From contig DATBMY010000512.1 of NCBI GenBank assembly GCA_036554605.1, forward strand, positions 1 to 25,039: a DNA stretch of 25,039 nucleotides, given 5' to 3'. The stretch's first letter is position 1; the number at the start of each line of letters is the position of its first letter. The translations under genes were made by a program, and so were the position numbers. Origin of the DNA: DATBMY01 sp036554605. Lineage in GTDB: Bacteria; Acidobacteriota; Blastocatellia; UBA7656. The notes under the pieces are model-generated. The model searched no databases. It was not told the DNA's origin and was given only the letters and a program-made list of their open reading frames with translations. Shown one piece after another: positions 1 through 6,949 of this stretch.

Positions 1-410
1 TCGAGCGCGCCTTGCACGGTCGGGACCAGAAACTCGAACTCGCCACGCATATATATGTACGACAGGTGGCAGCCCAGAGCCACGCAGGCTATGGCCATGC
101 CTTCGATTATCAGGTGAGGGTCGTATTCGAGCAGGATGCGGTCCTTGAAAGTGCCCGGCTCGCTTTCGTCGGCGTTGCACAGGAGGTATGTGGGCTTGCC
201 GGTGTTTCGCGGGACGAATCCCCATTTCATGCCGGTTGGAAAGCCCGCGCCGCCGCGACCGCGCAGCCCGCTCGTCTTTACCTCTTCAATGATCGCCGCC
301 GGCTCCATACCGAGCGCTTTTTCGAGCGCCTTGTATCCGCCGCGCTCGCGATACCCGGCGAGGCGCTTCTGATCCGGCTTGTCGATGTTTTCCAGAAGAA
401 TCTTATTCAT
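1..410 (-). CDS. nuoF: NADH-quinone oxidoreductase subunit F (N-terminal part, runs off window)
   Basis: NuoF is the NADH-oxidising flavoprotein of respiratory complex I. It carries FMN and an Fe-S cluster in the peripheral arm and receives hydride from NADH. About 136 codons are visible, starting at the ATG at 410, and the gene is cut by the window edge. Residues 50-60 read RGRGGAGFPTG, the glycine-rich nucleotide/FMN-binding stretch. Residues 78-90 contain CNADESEPGTFKD, a highly conserved NuoF block. The start overlaps the nuoE stop by 8 nt, so translation is probably coupled. The C-terminal cysteines that hold the cluster lie outside the window and cannot be checked. Identification rests on these motifs and on gene order. 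Confidence 0.95.
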   Translation of the reverse strand, partial: MNKILLENIDKPDQKRLAGYRERGGYKALEKALGMEPAAIIEEVKTSGLRGRGGAGFPTGMKWGFVPRNTGKPTYLLCNADESEPGTFKDRILLEYDPHLIIEGMAIACVALGCHLSYIYMRGEFEFLVPTVQGAL

Positions 411-879
411 TGCGCAGTGTCTCGATAATCTCTCTTATCTTTTCCGGGGTCAGGTTCTCGAAGTACCGATTGCCGACCTGCATCGCGGGCGCCATGCCGC
501 AGGCGGCAAGGCACTCGGTATAGTTCCAGCTAAACTTCCCATCAGCGGTTACCTGCCCGATATCGACTTCGAGCCGCCGCTTTATCTCATCGACGCAAGG
601 GTATGTTCCCATAAGCCAGCAGCTCACGTTGCGGCAAATCTCCAGATGGTGCTTGCCGAGCTTCTGCTTGTGCAATAGCGTGTAAAAAGTCGCGACGCTC
701 AAAACATCCGATGCCGGGTAGCCCATCAAGCCTCCGATGTAATCGGCCACCTCGTCCGAGATCCATCCAAACTCGTCCTGCGCGAGCTTGAGGACCGGTA
801 TCAGCGCGGCGCGTTTTTCGGGATAATGGGTGAGGATTTCCTTGTAGCGACGCATCGCCTCTTCGCTGAATTGAATCAT
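403..879 (-). CDS. nuoE: NADH-quinone oxidoreductase subunit E (2Fe-2S)
   Basis: NuoE is the thioredoxin-fold 2Fe-2S subunit of the NADH dehydrogenase module of complex I, paired with NuoF. The 158-residue product has the usual length. The four cluster ligands are visible as Cys82-x4-Cys87 (CRNVSC) and Cys123-x3-Cys127 (CLAAC). The N-terminal helical region (residues 5-65, with ALIPVLKLAQDEFGWI) is typical. The ATG at 879 overlaps the nuoBCD TGA by 4 nt, and the stop overlaps nuoF by 8 nt, so the three genes form one translationally coupled operon. Nothing is missing. Confidence 0.96.
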   Translation of the reverse strand: MIQFSEEAMRRYKEILTHYPEKRAALIPVLKLAQDEFGWISDEVADYIGGLMGYPASDVLSVATFYTLLHKQKLGKHHLEICRNVSCWLMGTYPCVDEIKRRLEVDIGQVTADGKFSWNYTECLAACGMAPAMQVGNRYFENLTPEKIREIIETLRNE

Positions 880-3191
880 CGGTCAAGCTCTCCTGCGACT
901 ATGTTGAAACTGCCGAGCGCCGCTACCGCGTCCGCAACCATGTGATCCTCGATCATCTTCGGGTATGCCTGGAATAGCGGGAAGCAGGCCCCCCGGCAAT
1001 GAACCCGCCACGGCCGCATCGAACCGTCGCTTATTACGTAGAACCCAAGCTCGCCGTTGCCCGCCTCAGTGTAGCCATAAACTTCGCCCGGCGGAGGCTG
1101 TATCCCATGCATCTGCAGCTTGAAGTGGTTCATCAGGTCTTCGATGTTCGTATAGACGCCCTTCTTCGGAGGCAGCGTGATTCTGCGGTCGTCTATCTGG
1201 ACCGTGCCTTCGGGCAGGTTTTCCAGAGCCTGGTGGACGATCTTAAGGCTCTGGCGCATCTCTTCCATTCGCACCAGGTAACGATCATAAACGTCGCCGC
1301 GATTGCCTACAGGCACTTCGAAATCAAAATCTTCGTAGCTCGAATACGGATGATTCTGGCGTATGTCGTAAGGGACGCCCGCCGCGCGAAGCATGGGCCC
1401 GGTGAAACCCCATTCTATTGCCTCTTTCCCGCTGATCTCGGTCACGCCGATTGCGCGCTGCCTGAACAACCGGCTGTGAGTATTGAGCTTGTGGAGATCG
1501 TCCATGTATTTCGGGATCCGCTTGAGCACCTCGCGGGCGCGAGGCACGAAGTCCTTCGGTATGTCCATGGCAAGCCCGCCGACGCGGACGTAGCTCACCA
1601 TCATCCGCACGCCCGCCGTCATCTCTAGCAGATCGTATATCTCTTCGCGCGGCTCGAACGAATACCAGAAGTTGGTGATCGCGCCCATGTCTACGAGGTT
1701 TGTGCCTATGCAGACCATGTGGTCCATGATGCGCGACAGCTCGCCGAGTATTACGCGTATGTACTGAGCGCGCTTCGGAACCTCTATACCGAGCAGCTTC
1801 TCGACCGCGAGCGCATAGCCGACGTTGTTTAAAAACGACGACATATAATTGAGGCGGTCGGTATATGGGATGACCTGATTCCACTGGTGAGTCTCGGCCA
1901 TCTTCTCGAAACAGCGGTGCAGGTAGCCGATCTCTACGTCGGCCTCTACGATCTTTTCACCATCAAGCCGCGAGACGATACGCAGCGTCCCGTGCGTGGC
2001 CGGGTGCGACGGGCCGATGTTGATGATCGTGGGCTCGGGCGCGAGGCGGTCGACTTCGTGCTCGTCCCATTCGGTCTTGTATTCTATGGGCAGCTTGTAA
2101 TCGCGCGTCAGCGGCGTTCGAGCGCCCGGATCGTGGTCCTTGCGAAGCGCGTGGCCCACGAACTCTTCGTGACACAGTATGCGCCTGAGGTCCGAGTGGT
2201 TGCGGAAGTTTATGCCGAACAGGTCATAAGTCTCGCGCTCCCACCACCCGGCGGTCTTCCAAACGCCCATCACCGATTCGATCTCGGGCGATTTTTCGGC
2301 GAGCGGAGCTTTTAAGCGGACTCGATGGCCGTGGTCTATGGAGTACATGTGATATACCACGTTGAACCGCTCGTCGCGCTTATTTCCCGGAAGGCCCATA
2401 TTGTCAACGCCCGTGATGGTGCTGAGCATATCGAACCGGGTCGCCGGGTCTTCCTTCAGGGTCTGGCATATTTCCCTTATGCGGTTGGGCCTTACGGTGA
2501 TCGAAAGGTCTCCGCGAAAGTCGTTGACGTCGAGTATCTCTTCTTTGAAGCGGCCGTCCAGGGCGGCCACAATCGGATTCTGGGGCGAGGCGGGCTCGCG
2601 CGTAACCTGGACAAGCCTTATTGCCTCAAGCGCCTGCTGCTGCGCGAGAAGCAGCGGCTTCGGCGCGCTTTCGGTTATCTCCTTGCGCATGCGCTCGCGC
2701 AGCTCGGCGCGAGCCTCCGCGTCAATCAGCCTCTCCTTCTCGATGATCTCCTGGATCATCAAGACCGCCTGTAGCACGGCTTCGGGCGTGGGGGGGCAAC
2801 CGGGAATATAGACGTCGACGGGAACGAACTCGTCTATGCCCTGCACGACGTGGTAAGCGCGATAGAAGCCGCCCGAAGTGGCGCACGCGCCCATGGAGAC
2901 GACCCATTTGGGATCGGGCATCTGGTCGTAAATCTTCTTCATTACCGGGACCATTTTGTCGACTATGGTCCCCATGACAAGCATCAAGTCGGACTGGCGC
3001 GGCGAGAATCGCACCACCTCGGCGCCGAAACGGGCCAGGTCATAATGCGAAGAAACGACCGACATGAATTCGATGGCGCAACATGCGGTGCCGAACGGCA
3101 TGGGCCACAGCGACCCCTTGCGCGCCCAGTTCGCCAGGTTGCTGACGGTCGTCGTTACGATGTTATCGCCGAGCTTTGTCTCAATCCCCAT
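876..3191 (-). CDS. nuoBCD: NADH-quinone oxidoreductase subunits B, C and D fused in one polypeptide
   Basis: This single 771-residue ORF encodes three complex I connecting-module subunits in order. Residues about 1-158 are NuoB, with the N2 cluster ligands Cys37-Cys38, Cys103 and Cys132 (TACCAIEF, GACATSGG, PGCPPTPE). Residues about 159-205 form a charged, Ala/Gln-rich linker. Residues about 206-375 are NuoC, with the signature WWERETYDLFGI near 317-327. Residues about 383-771 are NuoD, beginning NIGPSHPATHGTLRI and ending GELDR. Fe-S transfer to quinone occurs at the NuoB/NuoD interface. C/D fusions are well known (E. coli NuoCD); adding B is less common, though B/C/D fusions have been annotated elsewhere. 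The ATG at 3191 follows a purine-rich GAAAGAGAG. No nuoA precedes it. Near the C-terminus Cys732 and Cys736 lie where relatives usually have a PSF-type motif. Confidence 0.95.
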   Translation of the reverse strand: MGIETKLGDNIVTTTVSNLANWARKGSLWPMPFGTACCAIEFMSVVSSHYDLARFGAEVVRFSPRQSDLMLVMGTIVDKMVPVMKKIYDQMPDPKWVVSMGACATSGGFYRAYHVVQGIDEFVPVDVYIPGCPPTPEAVLQAVLMIQEIIEKERLIDAEARAELRERMRKEITESAPKPLLLAQQQALEAIRLVQVTREPASPQNPIVAALDGRFKEEILDVNDFRGDLSITVRPNRIREICQTLKEDPATRFDMLSTITGVDNMGLPGNKRDERFNVVYHMYSIDHGHRVRLKAPLAEKSPEIESVMGVWKTAGWWERETYDLFGINFRNHSDLRRILCHEEFVGHALRKDHDPGARTPLTRDYKLPIEYKTEWDEHEVDRLAPEPTIINIGPSHPATHGTLRIVSRLDGEKIVEADVEIGYLHRCFEKMAETHQWNQVIPYTDRLNYMSSFLNNVGYALAVEKLLGIEVPKRAQYIRVILGELSRIMDHMVCIGTNLVDMGAITNFWYSFEPREEIYDLLEMTAGVRMMVSYVRVGGLAMDIPKDFVPRAREVLKRIPKYMDDLHKLNTHSRLFRQRAIGVTEISGKEAIEWGFTGPMLRAAGVPYDIRQNHPYSSYEDFDFEVPVGNRGDVYDRYLVRMEEMRQSLKIVHQALENLPEGTVQIDDRRITLPPKKGVYTNIEDLMNHFKLQMHGIQPPPGEVYGYTEAGNGELGFYVISDGSMRPWRVHCRGACFPLFQAYPKMIEDHMVADAVAALGSFNIVAGELDR

Positions 3192-3212
3192 TCTTAGCTC
3201 TCTTTCTAATAC

Positions 3213-3231
3213 CGCCGCTCAAGAGGCGGCG
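3213..3231 (-). other. Hairpin in the nuo 5' leader
   Basis: A perfect 6-bp GC-only inverted repeat (CGCCGC/GCGGCG, 7-nt loop) lies about 20 nt upstream of the nuoBCD start, just before the purine-rich ribosome-binding region. It is not followed by a T-tract, so it is not a classical terminator. It could affect translation or mRNA stability, but it may equally be chance in GC-rich DNA. Confidence 0.4.
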
Positions 3232-3361
3232 CAGGGTGCTTTTACCGGTTCGGTCAAATATAGCTCCTAAAAAATGTTATCGTCCGGCGAGAGGCGAGTC
3301 AAACAGCGAGCCCTCCAATGGCCAGTACATATTCGAAAGGTGGTCGCGGGCGCAAATGCTC

Positions 3362-3390
3362 AATCTACAGAGAAGGTTTTCGGTTGTCAA
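3362..3390 (-). promoter_or_regulatory. Predicted sigma70-type promoter for the nuo operon
   Basis: On the minus strand a perfect -35 TTGACA (3390-3385) is followed after 17 nt by TAGATT (3367-3362), which matches the -10 consensus at four of six positions. Transcription would start near 3355, giving a leader of roughly 165 nt before nuoBCD. A separate TATAAT at 3447-3442 has no convincing -35. The 3192-3487 gap otherwise holds no ORF I believe. Confidence 0.6.
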
Positions 3391-3487
3391 CGATGCCTCC
3401 AGGCAAGCTTCCACAAAGCCGGTCGGTTAAAGTTAATCGCGATTATAGCACATCGAAGCAGCGAGGCCGAATGCAACCCCGCGTCAT

Positions 3488-3889
3488 TCAAGCGCTGATC
3501 GCGGTCAGTACAACTTCGCGCGTGCGCGGGCCGTTGCACTCTACGAGCAGGACCCGCTGCCACGTGCCCAGCAGCAGCTTGCCGCCGCTGACGGGGATCG
3601 AAAGGCTCGCGCCCACTATAGAGCTGATCATGTGATCGGGCGCATGCGCCGGGTCGTGCCCGTGGCGAAATCGTATAGACGGTATCATCTTGACCAGCGT
3701 CTCCATAAGATCTTCATCGGTCCCCTCGATTGCTTCGCCAGTCGTGATGCCTGCCGTCGTGTGCCTGACGAAAATGTTGCAGAGCCCATCGGTGAAGTGC
3801 CATCTTGAAAGGTGCTTTTCGATATAGCCGGTGATGTCGAGCACCTGCTTGTCACGCTCCGTAGAGACGGCGAATGTGTCGATAAACAT
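3488..3889 (-). CDS. YjbQ/UPF0047 family protein (copy 1)
   Basis: This 133-residue protein belongs to the YjbQ (UPF0047) family, small trimeric beta-fold proteins. Some members show weak thiamine-phosphate synthase activity, but the physiological role is unsettled. Family motifs seen: RHTTAGITTGEA (residues 42-53, His43), a His-rich centre (RHGHDP at 75-80, then His86), the SIPVSGGKLLLGTWQRVLL block at about 97-115, and CNGPRTREV near the end. The conserved Asp of the usual DGPR motif is Asn119 here. It is last in a minus-strand run with rarA and osmC, 10 nt after the OsmC stop, with a strong AGGGGGAGAG ribosome-binding site. A second family member lies at 20282-20776. Confidence 0.88.
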   Translation of the reverse strand: MFIDTFAVSTERDKQVLDITGYIEKHLSRWHFTDGLCNIFVRHTTAGITTGEAIEGTDEDLMETLVKMIPSIRFRHGHDPAHAPDHMISSIVGASLSIPVSGGKLLLGTWQRVLLVECNGPRTREVVLTAISA

Positions 3890-3899
3890 CTCTCCCCCT

Positions 3900-4319
3900 T
3901 CAGTCGGCGTGGTCGATAATCGATATTTCGGAGGTTAAGCTCTTTTGCACCGGGCAGCGCGATGCAATCTCCAGGAGCCTGGCCCGTTGCTCTTCGCTCA
4001 GCGGCCCGGCGAGCGATATGTACTTATCGATTTGCGACAGCTTGCCCTCCTTCGTCTCGCACTGCTTGCAGTCCTCGGCGTGTATTCGAGAGTGTCGCAG
4101 GCTCACCTCGACCTTTTCGAGCGGCCACCCTTGGTGCCTGGCATACATCTGTACCGTCATTGCCGTGCAGGCGCCAAGCGCCCCCAGAAGCAGCGAATAT
4201 GGATCAGGACCGGCGTCGCTCCCGCCCGCCTCTACAGGCTCGTCGGCGATTATCACGTGCCGGCCCGCCGAAATCTCTTCCATCAAGTATCCTATGGACG
4301 TTACGATCACTTCAGCCAT
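3900..4319 (-). CDS. OsmC family protein
   Basis: OsmC/Ohr-like proteins use two redox cysteines to reduce organic hydroperoxides; some family members have other or unknown substrates. The 139-residue product has the expected length. The two family cysteines are visible: Cys51 in LGACTAMTV and Cys122 in RCPVQKSL. Two more cysteines (Cys84 and Cys87, CKQC) sit in the middle and are not part of the classical pair. The sequence looks closer to the YhfA/general OsmC branch than to Ohr, but that cannot be settled by eye. It lies 24 nt downstream of rarA and 10 nt upstream of yjbQ, suggesting cotranscription. Confidence 0.88.
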   Translation of the reverse strand: MAEVIVTSIGYLMEEISAGRHVIIADEPVEAGGSDAGPDPYSLLLGALGACTAMTVQMYARHQGWPLEKVEVSLRHSRIHAEDCKQCETKEGKLSQIDKYISLAGPLSEEQRARLLEIASRCPVQKSLTSEISIIDHAD

Positions 4320-4343
4320 ATCGCACCCCTTATAAGGATTTGC

Positions 4344-5693
4344 TCAAGATTTCTTATCGCGCGTGGAGGGCTTATAGTACTTTCGCCCGCGCAGACCTTC
4401 GGGCAGGCACTCCATCTGTTCGGCCCGCCCCGATTCGTACAGATGCGCGTACTGGTAATCTTTCCCGTACCCCAACCCCTTCATCAGTCCCGTAGCCGCA
4501 TTGCGCAGGTGCAGCGGGACAGGCTCCCGCTCGGTTTCAAGCGCATCGCGCTGCGCGGCTATGTAAGCCTCCAACACGGAATTCGATTTGGGCGCGAGCG
4601 CGAGATACAGAGTGGCTTGCGTCAATGCGAGTTTCGCTTCCGGGAGCCCTACGAAATGAGTCGCCTGCATTGCCGCAACGGCTTGCGGGAGCGCGGCCGG
4701 GTCGGCAAGCCCTATGTCTTCCGATGCGTGTATGACGAGCCGTCTCGCGATAAAGAGCGGGTCCTCGCCCGCTTCGATCATTCGCGCAAGCCAGTAGACG
4801 GCCGCGTCCGGGTCCGAGTTGCGGATCGATTTGATAAATGCCGAGATGAGGTTGTAGTGCTCTTCGCCTGCTTTATCATACCTGAGCGCGGCTCGCTGCA
4901 TTGCTTCCTTCAGCCTCTCCTCCGTGATATGTCGCTCGCCCGACGGGTCGGGCTCGGAGATAGAGGCGGCGAGTTCCAGCGTATTCAAAGCCACGCGGGC
5001 GTCGCCCGACGAATAAGCGGCGATCGCCTCTAGCAGCCTGTCCGGTACGTCGACTTTCAGGTCGGCAAGGCCGCGCTCAGCGTCCGAAAGCGCCCGCTTC
5101 ATTATCTCGACCAGGTGCCCGCCCGATAGTTGTTCGAGCACGAATACTTTCGAGCGCGAAAGCAGGGCCGAATTTACCTCGAAGGAGGGATTCTCCGTGG
5201 TCGCGCCGATAAGCACAATGGTGCCGTTTTCAACATAAGGGAGGAAGGCATCCTGCTGCGCTTTATTGAAGCGATGTATTTCGTCTATAAAGACGACCGT
5301 CCGGTGTCCGCTCGCTCGGCGGTAGTCGGAAGCTTCGGCCATAACTTCTCGGACCTCTCTTATGCCCGATACGACCGCGCTGAAAGGGATGAAGCGCGCC
5401 GAAGTAGTTTCGGCTATAAGACGGGCGAGCGTCGTCTTTCCAGTCCCCGGCGGCCCCCAGAAGATTATCGACTGCAAGCGGTCTTGCTCGATCATCTTTC
5501 TGAGCGCGCGTCCGGGTGCAATCAGTTTTTCCTGCCCGGCGAATTCATCAAGCGAGCGCGGGCGCATGCGGTCGGCAAGCGGGCGGTCACCTGAAGCCAT
5601 ATCGGCTGAATCGACCGCCTGTTCGGGTTCCTCAAAGAGCCTGTCGCTAGTCTCGCGTCGTGCCTTTAGCGCGGCTTTCTTGAGTCTTGGCAT
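4344..5693 (-). CDS. rarA: Replication-associated recombination protein A (MgsA/WHIP family AAA+ ATPase)
   Basis: RarA is a clamp-loader-like AAA+ ATPase that acts at stalled replication forks with SSB. Seen: the N-terminal block PLADRMRPRSLDEFAGQ (38-54), Walker A GPPGTGKTT (80-88), Walker B VVFIDEIHRF (133-142), a sensor-like LIGATTENPSFEVN (161-174), then the MgsA C-terminal domain with DPDAAVYWLARM and GYGKDYQYAH. I place the start at the ATG at 5693 because AAAGAGGAG lies just upstream; an in-frame ATG at 5771 would add 26 residues but falls in a region with a hairpin and no ribosome site. The resulting 449 residues fit the family. First gene of the rarA-osmC-yjbQ run. Confidence 0.95.
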   Translation of the reverse strand: MPRLKKAALKARRETSDRLFEEPEQAVDSADMASGDRPLADRMRPRSLDEFAGQEKLIAPGRALRKMIEQDRLQSIIFWGPPGTGKTTLARLIAETTSARFIPFSAVVSGIREVREVMAEASDYRRASGHRTVVFIDEIHRFNKAQQDAFLPYVENGTIVLIGATTENPSFEVNSALLSRSKVFVLEQLSGGHLVEIMKRALSDAERGLADLKVDVPDRLLEAIAAYSSGDARVALNTLELAASISEPDPSGERHITEERLKEAMQRAALRYDKAGEEHYNLISAFIKSIRNSDPDAAVYWLARMIEAGEDPLFIARRLVIHASEDIGLADPAALPQAVAAMQATHFVGLPEAKLALTQATLYLALAPKSNSVLEAYIAAQRDALETEREPVPLHLRNAATGLMKGLGYGKDYQYAHLYESGRAEQMECLPEGLRGRKYYKPSTRDKKS

Positions 5694-5726
5694 GCTTGTC
5701 TCCTCTTTAGATAGTAAATCTTCGAC

Positions 5727-5766
5727 CGCCCGGCCCGCAAACAGGCCGCGGGTGTGAGGCCGGGCG
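5727..5766 (-). other. GC-rich inverted repeat in the rarA 5' leader
   Basis: A perfect 9-bp inverted repeat (CGCCCGGCC ... GGCCGGGCG) with a 22-nt loop lies 34 nt upstream of the chosen rarA start. The loop also holds a competing inner stem (CCCGC/GCGGG). No T-tract follows it on either strand. Possible roles are an mRNA structure in the rarA leader or an operator; none is proven. Confidence 0.45.
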
Positions 5767-5830
5767 CGCAAATTGAGAAATAGCAGGTCTTAATTGCTGA
5801 TTGCATTTAAGTTGTGATATTATGCTGTCG

Positions 5831-5881
5831 TTGACAACGAATCCTCTCCTTTGTTAACCTCAAACTTAGTCTATTTATATT
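5831..5881 (+). promoter_or_regulatory. Candidate promoter region for the Lol-like cluster
   Basis: A perfect -35 TTGACA lies at 5831-5836, but the sequence 17-18 nt on (TTAACC/TAACCT) is a weak -10. An alternative pair is TTAACC at 5854-5859 with TATATT at 5876-5881 (16-nt spacing). Either would give a short leader before the start at 5918. This AT-rich divergent region separates the cluster from rarA. Confidence 0.4.
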
Positions 5882-5917
5882 GACGGCCTCTGTCTGTATC
5901 ACATGTTTGGAGCATGT

Positions 5918-6949
5918 ATGAGAATTAGAACCTCACGTTCGTTATTCATTTTTGCATTAGGTGTATTAGCACTCACATCGGCCTGTGTTAAGAAGGTGAC
6001 GGTAGATGAACTGCTTCAGGTAAAGGCGCAGGCTTCGACCGAAGAGCTGGTCAATCGTATTAACGCTTATGCGAGCATTCAGACCTTTTCGGCGCAAGCC
6101 GACGTCTATGTTTATAACTATTTCACCGGGCATAATACCAAGGCCGACAAGTTTCCACAGGTCAGCGGGCTTATACGTTTTCAAAGGCCCGAAAATACCA
6201 GGATGCGCGTCACCTTTCCGCTCCCGGGCTATAGCAAGGAGATCGCCGACATGGTGAGCGACGGGCAGAACTTCCGCCTTGCGCTCTACTACCCGGACGA
6301 CAAGCGGAGGTTTATAAAGGGAAGCAACCTCAAAGAGCTTGACCGCATAAACGCCGAAGAGTTGAGCGGGAAGAAAGACCCGGATATAAAGGCGGCCGGG
6401 GGACTGGTCAACATGCGCCCGCAGCACTTCACGGAATCCTTCCTTATAAAATCGGTCGGGCAGGACGAACGAAGCATCGTCGTTCGCGAAGAGGTCAATC
6501 AGACCGAGCCGCACCCGCAAAAGAAGAACCAGTCGGTGCAGCGGCCCTATTATGTGCTATACGTGCTGGAACAGGAGGGCGGCCGGGCTAAGCTGCGTCG
6601 AAAATTCTGGTTCGATCGTTCGCAGGTGGGCGCGCCGCTCGTCCGCCAGCAGATATTCGAGAACGGCGAAGGCAGGCTGGCCGGCGACATCACCTACTCC
6701 GACTGGTTTCAGGTTGCCAGCAGCCAGATAAGGATGCCCGGCAAGGTCCGTATAGATCGCCGCAGTGACGGCTATCGCCTGGAGTTGACTTTAGAGAAGG
6801 AATCGTCCGAGGTGAACGTGGAGCTGCCGGCGACGACCTTCGTCCTTATGAACGATAAGAACCTCGCGGAAGTGGACCTTGATGCCCCGCGCAAGGCGTC
6901 TGCCGATACGACCCGCAAGCCGCAGGCGCACCTGCCGGCACACAGATAG
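5918..6949 (+). CDS. Predicted lipoprotein with LolA-like features, first gene of Lol-like cluster
   Basis: A 343-residue predicted lipoprotein. The start at 5918 (MRIRTSRSLF...) follows GGAG at 5909-5912 and gives a compact signal peptide ending in LTSAC, with Cys23 as the lipidated residue; an in-frame ATG at 5903 would add five residues. The body alternates short beta-prone segments typical of LolA/LolB-like half-barrels: IQTFSAQADVYV, a GLIRFQRPENTRMRV strand pair, then MVSDGQNFRLALYYPDDKRRF, which resembles the DG...LY.P block of LolA-like proteins. I infer a LolB- or LolA-like lipid-binding fold; this is not a confident family assignment. It abuts the permease gene directly (TAG-ATG), so the two are co-translated and likely partners. 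Confidence 0.7.
   Translation: MRIRTSRSLFIFALGVLALTSACVKKVTVDELLQVKAQASTEELVNRINAYASIQTFSAQADVYVYNYFTGHNTKADKFPQVSGLIRFQRPENTRMRVTFPLPGYSKEIADMVSDGQNFRLALYYPDDKRRFIKGSNLKELDRINAEELSGKKDPDIKAAGGLVNMRPQHFTESFLIKSVGQDERSIVVREEVNQTEPHPQKKNQSVQRPYYVLYVLEQEGGRAKLRRKFWFDRSQVGAPLVRQQIFENGEGRLAGDITYSDWFQVASSQIRMPGKVRIDRRSDGYRLELTLEKESSEVNVELPATTFVLMNDKNLAEVDLDAPRKASADTTRKPQAHLPAHR

Noticed and set aside
876..3191. NuoBCD as an assembly or frameshift artefact
   Set aside because: The frame stays open through two natural linkers and all three domains keep their motifs; merging three genes by error would need two coincident in-frame stop losses.
3945..5033. 362-codon plus-strand ORF opposite osmC and rarA
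   Set aside because: It is antisense to two clear genes, is rich in Arg/His as expected for a shadow frame, and has no recognisable domain.
5694..5771. Longer rarA start at 5771
   Set aside because: The extension crosses a hairpin and has no ribosome site, while the ATG at 5693 has AAAGAGGAG and gives the usual N-terminus.
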